Notes: generated from the letters alone by a model not told the origin. A stretch of 64,000 nucleotides of DNA from Fictibacillus fluitans (GCF_030418125.1 NZ_JAUHTR010000008.1:124001-188000); one strand, 5' to 3'; shown: positions 26,908-35,644, counted from the first letter of the stretch. Program-made: numbers and translations.

Positions 26908-26999
26908 TACGCTTAATTCTCTTCAGTTTTTGCCCAATTATTTAAAATTACGCTTAATTATTCCTACTTCCCTCTCAATTCCATCAAGTTTCGCCCAAT
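26908..26999. repeat. Degenerate intergenic repeat of TACGCTTAATT and GCCCAAT motifs
   Basis: TACGCTTAATT occurs at 26908-26918 and again at 26949-26959; GCCCAAT occurs at 26932-26938 and 26993-26999. The motifs alternate in the same order with pyrimidine-rich filler. No open frame is present. It may be a decayed member of a dispersed intergenic repeat. Confidence 0.45.
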
Positions 27000-27010
27000 A
27001 AGTATAAAAG

Positions 27011-27044
27011 AGAAAAAGCCTCTCCCTTTTTGGGCAGAGGCTTT
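27011..27044 (-). terminator. Terminator of the YczE-like gene
   Basis: On the minus strand, AAAGCCTCT and AGAGGCTTT form a stem that runs into TTTCTCTTTT. It lies 14 bases beyond the stop codon. Confidence 0.88.
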
Positions 27045-27057
27045 AACACTATTCCTA

Positions 27058-27687
27058 TTAAACTTTAAACGTTTCCCGCAAATTCTCATGATTGACAGCA
27101 GTGATTTCAAAGGCAAACATCCGAAAGACGAGCTGCACGAACAGTCCGAGACCAAAAGCGGTAATCACTGTCCCGGGACCCAACGGACCTCCGAGCAGCC
27201 AGCCAACCACTGCGATCGAGCATTCCAGCGATGAACGGCATACACCGATGGGAAGGCCAGTTCGCCTGCGAATGGAAACCATGAGCGAATCACGCGGCCC
27301 TGCCCCAAACCCGGATCCTATGTAAAAATAACTGCCGAGTGCAGTGGTGAACAGGCCGAGCAACACAAATCCCAGACTCCCCGGCAAACCGTTTGCCTTT
27401 GGCAGGAGATTCGTCCAAAGGATAAAATCCATAAAAACCCCGATCAGTGTCATGTTTGCAAGTGTCCCAATACCGATCTTTTCTTTCAGCAGCATGATCA
27501 ACAAAACGATGACAACACTCACAAGAATTGTCGCCTGCCCAATCGTCAGCGGCATCCAGTTTGTGAGTCCCGCCTGAAATACCTCCCACGGGCCAAAGCC
27601 CAAATTCCCTTTCATGACGAGTACCGACCCGAGCGCAAACAAAAAAAGACCGAATATAAGCCTGGCGATTCGTAAACCCTTGTTCAT
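27058..27687 (-). CDS. yczE: YczE/YitT-like integral membrane protein
   Basis: A 209-residue protein with about five membrane segments. Family signs are KGNLGFGPWEVFQAGL near the start and GSGFGAGPRDSLMVSIRRRTG with CRSSLECSIAVVGWLLGG in the second half. B. subtilis YczE is linked to surfactin production, but its reaction is unknown. No biosynthetic cluster is nearby, so a general membrane role is more likely here. Monocistronic, with its own terminator. Confidence 0.8.
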   Translation of the reverse strand: MNKGLRIARLIFGLFLFALGSVLVMKGNLGFGPWEVFQAGLTNWMPLTIGQATILVSVVIVLLIMLLKEKIGIGTLANMTLIGVFMDFILWTNLLPKANGLPGSLGFVLLGLFTTALGSYFYIGSGFGAGPRDSLMVSIRRRTGLPIGVCRSSLECSIAVVGWLLGGPLGPGTVITAFGLGLFVQLVFRMFAFEITAVNHENLRETFKV

Positions 27688-27786
27688 TCCCTTTTCCCCG
27701 TTTCTGATATGTATGAATAAATTATACGCTCTATAGTCGCAAAATTATAATAAGTTGCTTCATTAAAGGGAAAAATCCATCTTCTT

Positions 27787-27814
27787 CACAAAAGCAAAAC
27801 CAAAGCATAAGCTA
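27787..27814 (+). promoter_or_regulatory. Possible SigK/SigE-like sporulation promoter
   Basis: CATAAGCTA (27806-27814) fits the SigK -10 consensus CATANNNTA, with CACA 15 bases upstream as a weak -35. A start near 27821 would suit the gene at 27843. The spacing is one base short of typical, so this is tentative. Confidence 0.3.
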
Positions 27815-27842
27815 GTACATAATGGCGTAAAGAGGGAAAATA

Positions 27843-28352
27843 ATGAGGAAAGCGAAAACTTGTGTTTGTCATTTATTAAATAGGTTTACTAGGGGAACCG
27901 TCCTTGATTTAATTTCAAATAATGGACAAGGTGTTATTCGGATTGTTTTTTTAAGTGTAAACCAAGAACGGATAACGGGACATATAAATGGCTCCATCGT
28001 TATGTTTGATTGTATTAGTATTGCGGGTTTTTCCACAGTGGTCCAACCACCTGTAGTCCAAGCACCAAGTTCGGACTGCGCAGTCTATCAACCTGGACAA
28101 ACCCTCCCTATCCCAACAAACCTGCCACTTATAAATGAAGTAGATTTCACAGCTAAAACAACAAATTCTGGAGATACCGGTACCTTATGTATAGAAGCTA
28201 CTGGAAGAACTCCTTTTACACTATCTATAACTGATCAGTTCATAACTTATTTGATAATTTTTGGATTCCCTCCAATACCACCGAGCGGAGTTACTATTAC
28301 AAATTGCGGAAGTACACCAGTTACTGTTTGTAACATCAGTACTTTGATATAG
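27843..28352 (+). CDS. Cysteine-containing hypothetical protein, possible spore-surface protein
   Basis: A 169-residue protein with no signal peptide. The start has CVCHLLNRFTRGTVLDLIS. The second half is rich in Pro, Thr, Ile and small residues and has spaced cysteines (SSDCAVY, TLCIEATG, ITNCGSTPVTVCN). This composition resembles self-assembling spore coat, exosporium or appendage proteins. AGAGGG precedes the ATG, and a SigK-like element lies upstream. No family was securely recognised; the spore assignment is a guess. Confidence 0.55.
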   Translation: MRKAKTCVCHLLNRFTRGTVLDLISNNGQGVIRIVFLSVNQERITGHINGSIVMFDCISIAGFSTVVQPPVVQAPSSDCAVYQPGQTLPIPTNLPLINEVDFTAKTTNSGDTGTLCIEATGRTPFTLSITDQFITYLIIFGFPPIPPSGVTITNCGSTPVTVCNISTLI

Positions 28353-28491
28353 ATGTTATTCGGCTAATCAGCAAGTTTAATTCTCATGTTCAACAAGAAA
28401 TTTCCTATTATATCCTTCACATTTGCAGGAGTTCTGTCTATTAAAAATGAATGTAATAGATTGGAATCTACCAACAAGGGGGAAAAATACA

Positions 28492-28845
28492 TTGAACAGC
28501 CCTGTATTAAACGAGATTGGAACCGTTTTTATTCCTGTAAGTAATATTGAACGCGCAAGGGATTGGTATTGTGATCTGTTAGGTGTACAAGCTGATGGTG
28601 AAGTTCAGTTTGGGCATATCTATGTTCTTCCTATGAAAGGTGCGGGAATCGTACTGGATAGCAAGATTTACTCAAAGGACGCTATCACAAAAACACCGTT
28701 GTTCCACTTCAATACTCATCACATTGAGGACGCCTATGCTTATATGTTAAACAAGAACGTAGATGGATTGACGGAGATCCAGCATGATCATTATTTTAAT
28801 TTTCAGGACCCGGACGGCAACTGCCTGATGGTTTGTAAATGTTAA
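28492..28845 (+). CDS. VOC (glyoxalase-fold) family protein
   Basis: A 117-residue protein from the TTG at 28492, chosen because AAGGGGG stands nine bases before it; the frame is open from 28423, but the extra residues do not fit the fold. IGTVFIPVSNIERARDWYCDLLG is typical for the N-terminal half and FNFQDPDGNCLMVCK for the end, with His and Glu/Asp at metal positions. The GNAT gene starts 10 bases after its stop, so the two are co-transcribed. Confidence 0.8.
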   Translation: MNSPVLNEIGTVFIPVSNIERARDWYCDLLGVQADGEVQFGHIYVLPMKGAGIVLDSKIYSKDAITKTPLFHFNTHHIEDAYAYMLNKNVDGLTEIQHDHYFNFQDPDGNCLMVCKC

Positions 28846-28854
28846 GGAGGAGGC

Positions 28855-29322
28855 ATGTCTTTGATTCAGCTTATACAAATTAACGCAGAAAACTACCGGG
28901 AAGCACTGGAGCTTTCCGTGCATCCCGATCAAGGAAGATTTGTTGCCTCAGCTACACCGCCGGTTGCCATGGCACTGGCGAAAGCCTACATACGTCCGGA
29001 GAACCGGGTGGTTGAGCCCTATGGCATCTGTCATCACGACGAGCTGGTAGGATTTTTGAACCTGCATTATACGCCAGAAAGCCAGGACGATTATTGGATC
29101 TTTCACTTCTTTATTGATAAAAGGTTCCAGCGAAGCGGCTTTGGTGCTCAAGCCTTACATGAAGTGATCAAAAAGATGAAGCAGCAGCATCCCCAGACCC
29201 GCCGCTTGCGCCTGACGGTTCATCCCGAAAACCTGTCAGCGCAATCCTTTTATAAGAAATTCGGGTTTAAAGACGACGGTATTCTTACTTACGGAGATCC
29301 TACTTATTCTTATTTCTTTTAG
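28855..29322 (+). CDS. GNAT family N-acetyltransferase
   Basis: A 155-residue acetyltransferase with motif A FQRSGFGAQALHEVIK and motif B PENLSAQSFYKKFGFKDDG. It resembles spermidine/spermine-type acetyltransferases in the phrase DDYWIFHFFIDKRFQ. AAGGAGGAGG precedes the ATG. It is the second gene after the VOC gene at 28492. Substrate not known. Confidence 0.85.
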   Translation: MSLIQLIQINAENYREALELSVHPDQGRFVASATPPVAMALAKAYIRPENRVVEPYGICHHDELVGFLNLHYTPESQDDYWIFHFFIDKRFQRSGFGAQALHEVIKKMKQQHPQTRRLRLTVHPENLSAQSFYKKFGFKDDGILTYGDPTYSYFF

Positions 29323-29404
29323 ACGTGTCACCCAGCCAGTGGCGTTTTCTTCTTTTGATGACGGGAATTTAAAGCTATAAGACATTAGGTAGGGGGAACT
29401 GAAC

Positions 29405-29530
29405 ATGAAGGGTAAAAATCAGCTTTATCGCGATTTCACCGACAAAAACAATGGTTTATCCAGTACGCAAGAGGTTCTCTACAAAAAAGCGTTCAAAAAG
29501 GCCGCAAAGGCGGATCAAAGCAATAAGTAA
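29405..29530 (+). CDS. 41-residue small protein, YfhE-like
   Basis: A short frame with the ribosome site TAGGGGG eight bases before ATG and a strong terminator directly after its stop. The sequence has a polar start and then LSSTQEVLYKKAFKKAAKA, which resembles the core of B. subtilis YfhE-type small proteins (TSTQEVLY.REFK.AD). It is basic, soluble and probably helical. Function unknown. Confidence 0.62.
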   Translation: MKGKNQLYRDFTDKNNGLSSTQEVLYKKAFKKAAKADQSNK

Positions 29531-29535
29531 CAAAG

Positions 29536-29568
29536 AAACAGGCTGCGACGAGATCGCAGCCTGTTTTT
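29536..29568. terminator. Bidirectional terminator ending the mdc operon
   Basis: AAACAGGCTGCG (29536-29547) pairs with CGCAGCCTGTTT (29555-29566). It lies between the small gene on the plus strand and mdcG on the minus strand and touches the mdcG stop. Confidence 0.9.
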
Positions 29569-30193
29569 AATGTTCGCTCCATGGATCCTTCACGAGCATG
29601 GGGCCATTCTCCGTTTTCAGCAGCAGGGATTCCTGTCCGCGGCTGTATTCGGCGAGCGAACAGGAACCCTTTCCTGTTTCCACTTGAACATCAATATGCA
29701 CAGGAAACTGACTGAGTTCCTGGATTAACCTCTTTGCCTTTTCCACTGGCAGAGTCTGGTCGCAGCGAATAACGAGATCAAGATCGCTCCCAGAGTGAGC
29801 CGTATCGAGACCTGAGGCAAGCTCAAATCCTACACTCCCCGTGGGTCCCCAGGCCATTTCTTCTGAGGCCATTAACTCGTCCACCCGGTCAAGCACCTCG
29901 ATCGCCACGATCGAAAGCCTTCGGTCGGTCTTTTTCCAAGGCTTCTCTTCTGCCAGCTGTTCTGGTGAAATCACGATGGAGCATTCTTCTACTGGTAAAA
30001 AACAGCCAAACCGTTGGCTTCGTGTCTCCCCCCTGATTCCCACCGGGATCCTGCCTTCGAATCCCGCAGCCCGGCGGACTACCACAAATGGTTTAGCGGC
30101 AAGTTCCCCCCCGACCCACTGCGGCACATCGGTCAGGCAGACCAGTTTAGACAAGTCATCAACGCGAATAAGGTCATGCGTTTTTATTTCCAT
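29567..30193 (-). CDS. mdcG: Malonate decarboxylase holo-ACP synthase (phosphoribosyl-dephospho-CoA transferase)
   Basis: A 208-residue nucleotidyltransferase that attaches 2'-(5''-triphosphoribosyl)-3'-dephospho-CoA to the acyl carrier protein MdcC. The catalytic motif is in GPTGSVGFELASG followed by SGSDLDLVIR, with the two Asp residues that bind Mg. It is the last gene of the operon and overlaps mdcDE by 10 bases. The substrate is made by MdcB, encoded in the same operon. Confidence 0.9.
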   Translation of the reverse strand: MEIKTHDLIRVDDLSKLVCLTDVPQWVGGELAAKPFVVVRRAAGFEGRIPVGIRGETRSQRFGCFLPVEECSIVISPEQLAEEKPWKKTDRRLSIVAIEVLDRVDELMASEEMAWGPTGSVGFELASGLDTAHSGSDLDLVIRCDQTLPVEKAKRLIQELSQFPVHIDVQVETGKGSCSLAEYSRGQESLLLKTENGPMLVKDPWSEH

Positions 30194-31866
30194 TGTTCCG
30201 CCAGCTTCTTTCTCACGTCGATTGAAGCTCTTCTTCCGCCATTTACTGCGTTTTCCGAGGTCAGCCGGTTTTTCAGGTTTGGTCCGCCTTCTCGAATTTC
30301 TTTTATCGTTTCCACGATTTTCTCACGCACGGTTTCCACCTCTTCTTCTGCGGGTGAGTCGGCATCAATACCGCTGATCAAGGATGCGAGTGCTCCAAGG
30401 CTGTTAAAGGAATGGATATCATAAGCCATGGCCGGAACCTTTTTCGTCGCTTCTTCAAGTTCCTCGATCGTCCGGCGTGTGACACGGGCGGCCGATTGCT
30501 TGGACATCGCATGTACATTCACTCCCGCATCATCGAATGCGAGGATGCGGTTCGCCTGGAAACCGTGGGACAAGAAGGCCCCGGAAATTGCGTTTCCGAC
30601 GATCAGGGCGATGACCGGATGGCCATGAAGCCTTGCGGTGGTATACGCATTGACTGCAGCCGCACACGCCTGATGAAGTCCAAACAGCTCTTCCTTATGG
30701 CCGTATGCCTGGCTCGGCACATCAATGATGGCCACAATCGGGCGTGGAGTCCCGCCTTCGCCCTCGTCCGCTTCCATTGCTTCCCTGACATAATGAGCGA
30801 TACTCCAGCCTTCAAGAAGACCAACTTCCCCGTGACGGACCCGTGGAAAGCGGTGGTGAGCATCCGGGACGATCGAAAGGAAGCGGGCATTTTCCTCTCC
30901 GAGCTTCGCATCCGCACATAGAAACGACGGTACATCCTCACTCAAGGATGGCTGGTTTCCTGTTAACGCTTGAAACCATGTCCGTCCCCTGCTCGGTTCT
31001 GCTTCAGAGGATAAAGGTGCAGGCTCAAATTCAGGTGATCCTTGCTGGTTGATGAATTCCCTGGCACTTGCCGGGCTCCATTCTGCTGTCGGGTCCACGC
31101 TTTTAATGAGAGAAAAATATTGATCCACCTGAGCGCTTCTTGGCTCATCTTCTGCCGGCTGCATGAAGGATACGATACCGTCTTTTATGATCTCCACATC
31201 ATCGTCCGCCAGGATGTCGGCAAATCCGGTTGCGACACGCTGTGCACCGCCGATCGTTCCCCAGATGAGCGGCCGGTCAGTCGAATCGAATTCCTCCAAT
31301 CCAGCTTCCTGCTCGATCACTTCAGGACCGTTAAGACCCAGGCGGCCTTCACGTGTCATAATCAGTCTCGAGCAAAGGCCAGCGATGATCGACATGCCGC
31401 CAAAGCAGCCGACTTTACCAGGGATGACACCAATGACGGGCACCCAGTCACGCAGTTCAACGATGGCCGAGCCGATTTCGGCGATGGACATCAAGCCGTA
31501 ATTCGCTTCCTGAAGACGGACGCCGCCGGTATCAAAGAGGATGACCGGATAGATTGTCCGGCCTTCCCGATTATCTTTTATCGCGAGCTCCAGTGCACCG
31601 GCAATCTTGCTTCCTGAAACCTCACCGATGCCGCCGCCCTGGAATGCGCCTTCAATGGAGATAACGAGTGTTCGTTTGCCGTCGATCTTCCCTTGAGCAA
31701 TGACAACCCCGTCATCGTTTTGCGGGATGATTCCCTGAGGCTCAAGATGAGGCGACTTTACCCGCTGAAACGGGTCAAGCAGTTCGTGGTAAGTTCCTTC
31801 ATCAAGCAGCGATTGTACCCGCTCCCTTGCATTCAGTTCAGCCAAACTCAGTTTAAGCAGGTTCAT
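30184..31866 (-). CDS. mdcDE: Fused malonate decarboxylase beta and gamma subunits (MdcD-MdcE)
   Basis: A 560-residue protein. Residues 1 to about 285 are the carboxytransferase-fold beta subunit (GGVRLQEANYGLMSIAEIGS, VIGVIPGKVGCFGGMSIIA), and about 290-560 are the gamma subunit (IVAIIDVPSQAYGHKEELFG, VGNAISGAFLSHGF). Together they decarboxylate malonyl-S-ACP to acetyl-S-ACP and CO2. In Klebsiella and Pseudomonas these are two genes, mdcD and mdcE; here they form one frame joined by a variable linker. GGAGGTGAG precedes the ATG, and the gene overlaps mdcC by 14 bases. Confidence 0.9.
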   Translation of the reverse strand: MNLLKLSLAELNARERVQSLLDEGTYHELLDPFQRVKSPHLEPQGIIPQNDDGVVIAQGKIDGKRTLVISIEGAFQGGGIGEVSGSKIAGALELAIKDNREGRTIYPVILFDTGGVRLQEANYGLMSIAEIGSAIVELRDWVPVIGVIPGKVGCFGGMSIIAGLCSRLIMTREGRLGLNGPEVIEQEAGLEEFDSTDRPLIWGTIGGAQRVATGFADILADDDVEIIKDGIVSFMQPAEDEPRSAQVDQYFSLIKSVDPTAEWSPASAREFINQQGSPEFEPAPLSSEAEPSRGRTWFQALTGNQPSLSEDVPSFLCADAKLGEENARFLSIVPDAHHRFPRVRHGEVGLLEGWSIAHYVREAMEADEGEGGTPRPIVAIIDVPSQAYGHKEELFGLHQACAAAVNAYTTARLHGHPVIALIVGNAISGAFLSHGFQANRILAFDDAGVNVHAMSKQSAARVTRRTIEELEEATKKVPAMAYDIHSFNSLGALASLISGIDADSPAEEEVETVREKIVETIKEIREGGPNLKNRLTSENAVNGGRRASIDVRKKLAEQWK

Positions 31867-32158
31867 GGTCAGTGCTCACCTCCAATGCCTGTGCGAGACG
31901 GATCGATACGACGCCCGGTGTGGCGCCAAAATCGTTGATCTCAATGTTTACGGCTACCGGATGGGTCGCAAAAAAGCGCTGAAGCACCTTCTCCCAGGTG
32001 TCTCCAAATCCTTCGCTTCCCGTCCGGATGGTCACGCTCGCTTTTTGATCGGTTGACGGTTCCAGCAGCACTTCCAGGTCACCTGATGCCACTACACCAA
32101 CATGCGCACGCTTGTGGCATTCTTCCATTGCTTCATATTCAAAATGTAACGTTTCCAA
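31853..32158 (-). CDS. mdcC: Malonate decarboxylase acyl carrier protein (delta subunit)
   Basis: A 101-residue acyl carrier protein specific to malonate decarboxylase. The segment HVGVVASGDLEVLLEP contains S25, the expected attachment serine for the phosphoribosyl-dephospho-CoA arm, by comparison with the Klebsiella protein. The start is TTG at 32158, with AAAGGAGGAG at good distance. It overlaps mdcB by 20 bases and mdcDE by 14, so translation of the three is coupled. Confidence 0.9.
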   Translation of the reverse strand: METLHFEYEAMEECHKRAHVGVVASGDLEVLLEPSTDQKASVTIRTGSEGFGDTWEKVLQRFFATHPVAVNIEINDFGATPGVVSIRLAQALEVSTDHEPA

Positions 32159-33011
32159 CTGCCACTCCTCCTTTTAAGCTTCTCTCTTTTTGTAGGGCAT
32201 CCAAGAACAACACCGCGGCCAGCAGGTCGGCACTGCCTCCCGGGGAGACAAATAGCTCCATCATTGTTTCGTCCAGTCTGATTAACGCCAGACGCCCTGC
32301 GTTTGTCGAAGTGCCCCCGCTTTTCAGCACTTCATTGGCACCGTTCTTAACCGCCTGGAGCGCCTCCATTCCGCCGCGGTGCAGGATGCATGTATCATCC
32401 AGTTCACTCATGATCGCCAGAAGAACATCCAGCCTGGCATTAGTTTCTGGGATCCCGTTTCTTCGTGCCTGTTGTAAAAACGGAAGACCGATGTTACAAA
32501 CATGCGGAAAATTGAGCTGAGCTTCGCCCCTTGCTCCGGGAACTTGATAGACGTCTTTCACCTTTGAACCGTTGGTTGAGGCAACAGGACAATAGCGGTC
32601 CTGAAAACGGGCAATTCTTCCTGCCCGCTCCGCCACCCCTTCAGTATTGGAAAGTTCAGCATTACCAGCCGCCGCTGAAACCAGCAGCCCAAGGGACCAA
32701 ATAGCACCTTTATGGGTGTTAATGCCGCCGGTAACACCAAGCATTACCTGCTCTCCCTTTCTTCCGATGACAGCGATGTCTTCACGCAGTGACTGGCTTG
32801 GCTCCCTCTCATAAGAAGACTCCGCAATCTTAGTAAAAACTGGTCTCAGGCTCACTGCCGACCGGCGCATCAGTTCAATCGTTAGATCATGATGTGCCCC
32901 GTTGTTCTCCTGATCAACAAGTCCCGGCTTTGGCGTGAGGTTCACTTCATCCACTAATGTCTGAACGGCCAGTTCGGCAAGTGTTTCTGCCATCCTTCTC
33001 TTTTGATCCAT
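32139..33011 (-). CDS. mdcB: Triphosphoribosyl-dephospho-CoA synthase
   Basis: A 290-residue enzyme of the CitG/MdcB family that makes the prosthetic group precursor from ATP and dephospho-CoA. Family marks are LTPKPGLVDQENNGAHHDLT near the start and VTGGINTHKGAIWSLGLL in the middle. The ATG at 33011 overlaps the mdcA stop (TGATG), with AGGAG just before it; a GTG one codon upstream is also possible. Confidence 0.92.
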   Translation of the reverse strand: MDQKRRMAETLAELAVQTLVDEVNLTPKPGLVDQENNGAHHDLTIELMRRSAVSLRPVFTKIAESSYEREPSQSLREDIAVIGRKGEQVMLGVTGGINTHKGAIWSLGLLVSAAAGNAELSNTEGVAERAGRIARFQDRYCPVASTNGSKVKDVYQVPGARGEAQLNFPHVCNIGLPFLQQARRNGIPETNARLDVLLAIMSELDDTCILHRGGMEALQAVKNGANEVLKSGGTSTNAGRLALIRLDETMMELFVSPGGSADLLAAVLFLDALQKERSLKGGVAVGNVTF

Positions 33012-34663
33012 CACCAGCTCCTGAAGCTTGCCGGCGGGTTGTAAAGCCCTTTGGACCAGTCGACGATTTCTTCGACACTTTTTGCAGCGAGCAGGGATCG
33101 CTTGGCCTCTGTCCGGTTGATGCCAAGGTCCTCCGGAAACGCCACTAGTCCTTTATCCCGTAATGCCGTGGTCTGTTTCGTGTCATGCTGCAGTCCGATC
33201 GGCGTCACGCCGGCTACCGCAGACAATGCCTGGCGCCGCTCTTCCACACTGTCACTTTTATAGAGATAAGCGATGCCTTCTTCTGTTACCACATGTGTTA
33301 GGTCATCACCGTAAATCATAACTGGAGCGGTCGCCAGATTCGCCTCTCGTCCGACCTTCACCGCGTCCATTGACTCGACGAACACCGGCTCGTTTCCTTT
33401 CTGGAAGGTTTCCACCATCTGGACGACAAGCTTTCTTCCCCGTGCAAGCTCGTCATTGCTTGTTCTCATATCAAGCCATGCTGGTGTGGAGTGACGGCGA
33501 CCGCGCGGGTCGTGGCCCATGTTCGGCGCGCCGCCAAAGCCTGCGAGCCTTCCGGAGGTAACTGTGGAGGAGTTGCCGTCCCGGTCCATCTGCAGAGTCG
33601 AACCGACGAACAAGTCTACTGCATACTGCCCGGCCACCTGGGACATCGCCCTGTTGGAGCGAAGGCTGCCATCTCTTCCGGTAAAAAAGACATCTGGACG
33701 CGCCGCGACATACTGCTCCATCCCGACTTCCCCGCCGAAACAGTGAATGCTCTCCACCCAGCCGCTCTCAATTGCCGGAATAAGCGTCGGATGCGGATTA
33801 AGCGCCCAGTGCCTGCAGATCTTCCCTTTTAAACCGAGGGATTTTCCATACGTTGGCAGCAGCAGCTCAATCGCCGCCGTATTGTACCCAATCCCATGGT
33901 TCAAGGACTGAACCTGATGGCGCTCATACACCCCGCGGATCGTCATCATCGCCATCAGTACCTGCAGATCGGTAATATGCCGGGGATCACGGGTGAACAG
34001 CGGCTCGAGCTGATACGGCTTGTCCGCCACCACCACAAAATCGATCCACGAGCCCGGGATATCAACACGCGGAAGCTCGTCCACCAGTTCATTCACCTGG
34101 GCGATGACGATGCCGTCCTTAAAGGCTGCGGCCTCGACAATCGTTGGCGTCTCTTCCGTGTTGGCCCCTGTGTACAGGTTGCCGTTCACGTCTCCCTGAT
34201 CCGCCGCAATCAATGCGACGTTCGGAATGAGGTCGATGAACAAACGGCCGAACAGCTCGAGGTACGTGTGAATTTCACCCATCTTCAGCTTGCCGTCCTC
34301 AAGCATCTGGGCGACCCGGAGGCTTTGCTGGCCGGCATAGGCAAAATCAATTTTCTCGGCGATGCCGTATTCAAAAATATCCAGATGCTCCGGCCGGGAG
34401 ATACTGGACATGATCATATGCAGCTGGTTCACCTTTTGGGGATCCACCTGAGTCAGCACGTGCGACAAAAAGGATGCCTGCTTCTGGTTGTCTCCCTCCA
34501 GCACCACCCGGTCCCCCGGAGAGATCAGCATCTCTAGTGCTTCCACCATTTTTTCCGCCGGAAGAATTTTATCTTCCGCCAGCCGGCTGACCTGCAGAAT
34601 CTTTTTCGCCTTTTTATCTCTACTCGTCGTCCATGAACGTTCTTCGGTTGCTTCGTTTATCAT
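33011..34663 (-). CDS. mdcA: Malonate decarboxylase alpha subunit (acetyl-S-ACP:malonate ACP transferase)
   Basis: A 550-residue CoA-transferase-fold protein that exchanges the acetyl group on MdcC for malonate. Strong family segments are GDRVVLEGDNQKQASFLSH, LIAADQGDVNGNLYTG, NHGIGYNTAAIELLLPTYG and GGAPNMGHDPRGRRH. The ATG at 34663 was chosen because GGAAGGGAGAG precedes it; the frame continues upstream without a ribosome site. It lies 22 bases after mdcH and is coupled to mdcB. Confidence 0.94.
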   Translation of the reverse strand: MINEATEERSWTTSRDKKAKKILQVSRLAEDKILPAEKMVEALEMLISPGDRVVLEGDNQKQASFLSHVLTQVDPQKVNQLHMIMSSISRPEHLDIFEYGIAEKIDFAYAGQQSLRVAQMLEDGKLKMGEIHTYLELFGRLFIDLIPNVALIAADQGDVNGNLYTGANTEETPTIVEAAAFKDGIVIAQVNELVDELPRVDIPGSWIDFVVVADKPYQLEPLFTRDPRHITDLQVLMAMMTIRGVYERHQVQSLNHGIGYNTAAIELLLPTYGKSLGLKGKICRHWALNPHPTLIPAIESGWVESIHCFGGEVGMEQYVAARPDVFFTGRDGSLRSNRAMSQVAGQYAVDLFVGSTLQMDRDGNSSTVTSGRLAGFGGAPNMGHDPRGRRHSTPAWLDMRTSNDELARGRKLVVQMVETFQKGNEPVFVESMDAVKVGREANLATAPVMIYGDDLTHVVTEEGIAYLYKSDSVEERRQALSAVAGVTPIGLQHDTKQTTALRDKGLVAFPEDLGINRTEAKRSLLAAKSVEEIVDWSKGLYNPPASFRSW

Positions 34664-34685
34664 ATGATTCTCTCCCTTCCTGCTA

Positions 34686-35615
34686 TCAACCATTTCTATA
34701 TCTTTTACCCAGTAAAACGGCGGACTTCATCCCGCTCTCTGACAGTGACAGGGAGCGGACCGACGGAACTGCCGCGCTTGCGAGATCGGTGAGCACCCTG
34801 CCCGGAGGCATCTCCAGAAACAGGTTCGCTCCCATCTCCTTCATGAGCAGTGTCGCTTCGTGCCACTTTACCGGACGGGCGATGCTCACCGCCAAATCGT
34901 TCCGGATGTCCTCTCCTTTTCTGAGTGCCCGTGCGGTTGAATTGCTGAGGCACGGAATGGACGGATTTTTAAACGTAACTTTTTCCAGCTCGGCAGCCAA
35001 CTCTTCTGATACTCCCTGAAGCAGTTCACAATGTGAAGGAACACTGACCGGCAAAAGAAATGCTTTCCGCGCGCCTTCCTGTTTAGCCAGTTCAAGGACA
35101 TACTCAATGCCCCGCTTGTCCCCTGCCAGTGTCACCTGATCTTCGGCGTTCAGATTCGCCGGATAAACCGGCTGGTCTTCACTGAAGGCATTAGCTGTCA
35201 GTCTCAAAACTTTATCCTGCTTCAGTCCGGTTACAACTCCCATGCCATAGCCCTCCGGATACGCTTGTTCCATTAATTCCGCGCGGCGTCTGACTGTGGT
35301 CAGTGCCGACGGAAAGTCCATCGCACCGGCGATAACCGCAGCGGCAAACGCGCCAACAGAATGGCCCGCGGCCATCTCCGGTTTTACGCCTTCCTGGAGA
35401 AGCACTTTTGCCGCGGCCACTTCTGAAACCAGCAGGCAAAGCTGGACGGAAATCGTGGATTGAAGCTTTTCCTCGGAATCGAGAGTTAGAACGTCCAGGC
35501 CAAGGATTTCACCCGCCTCCGCAAATGTTTGGCGGATTACCGGGTGATCGGGCAATTCGTGAAGCATTCCCGGAACCTGAGAACCCTGCCCGGGAAAAAG
35601 AAACGCAATGCTCAC
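34686..35615 (-). CDS. mdcH: Malonyl-CoA:ACP transacylase of malonate decarboxylase
   Basis: A 310-residue acyltransferase of the FabD/MdcH type. It primes the carrier protein with malonyl from malonyl-CoA. The start IAFLFPGQGSQ and the active-site AGHSVGAFAAA (Ser nucleophile) are typical, and SVPSHCELLQ supplies the catalytic His region. GTG at 35615 was chosen because GGAGGGGG stands before it; the longer frame from 35699 runs into the madM coding end. It sits 29 bases after madM. Confidence 0.9.
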   Translation of the reverse strand: MSIAFLFPGQGSQVPGMLHELPDHPVIRQTFAEAGEILGLDVLTLDSEEKLQSTISVQLCLLVSEVAAAKVLLQEGVKPEMAAGHSVGAFAAAVIAGAMDFPSALTTVRRRAELMEQAYPEGYGMGVVTGLKQDKVLRLTANAFSEDQPVYPANLNAEDQVTLAGDKRGIEYVLELAKQEGARKAFLLPVSVPSHCELLQGVSEELAAELEKVTFKNPSIPCLSNSTARALRKGEDIRNDLAVSIARPVKWHEATLLMKEMGANLFLEMPPGRVLTDLASAAVPSVRSLSLSESGMKSAVLLGKRYRNG

Positions 35616-35644
35616 TGAATCCCCCTCCGTTTCTTTTAAAAGTT

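Noticed and set aside
30412-34537. Several long plus-strand frames opposite the malonate decarboxylase genes
   Set aside because: They are expected in G+C-rich coding DNA and are antisense shadows of well-supported mdc genes with coupled starts and stops.
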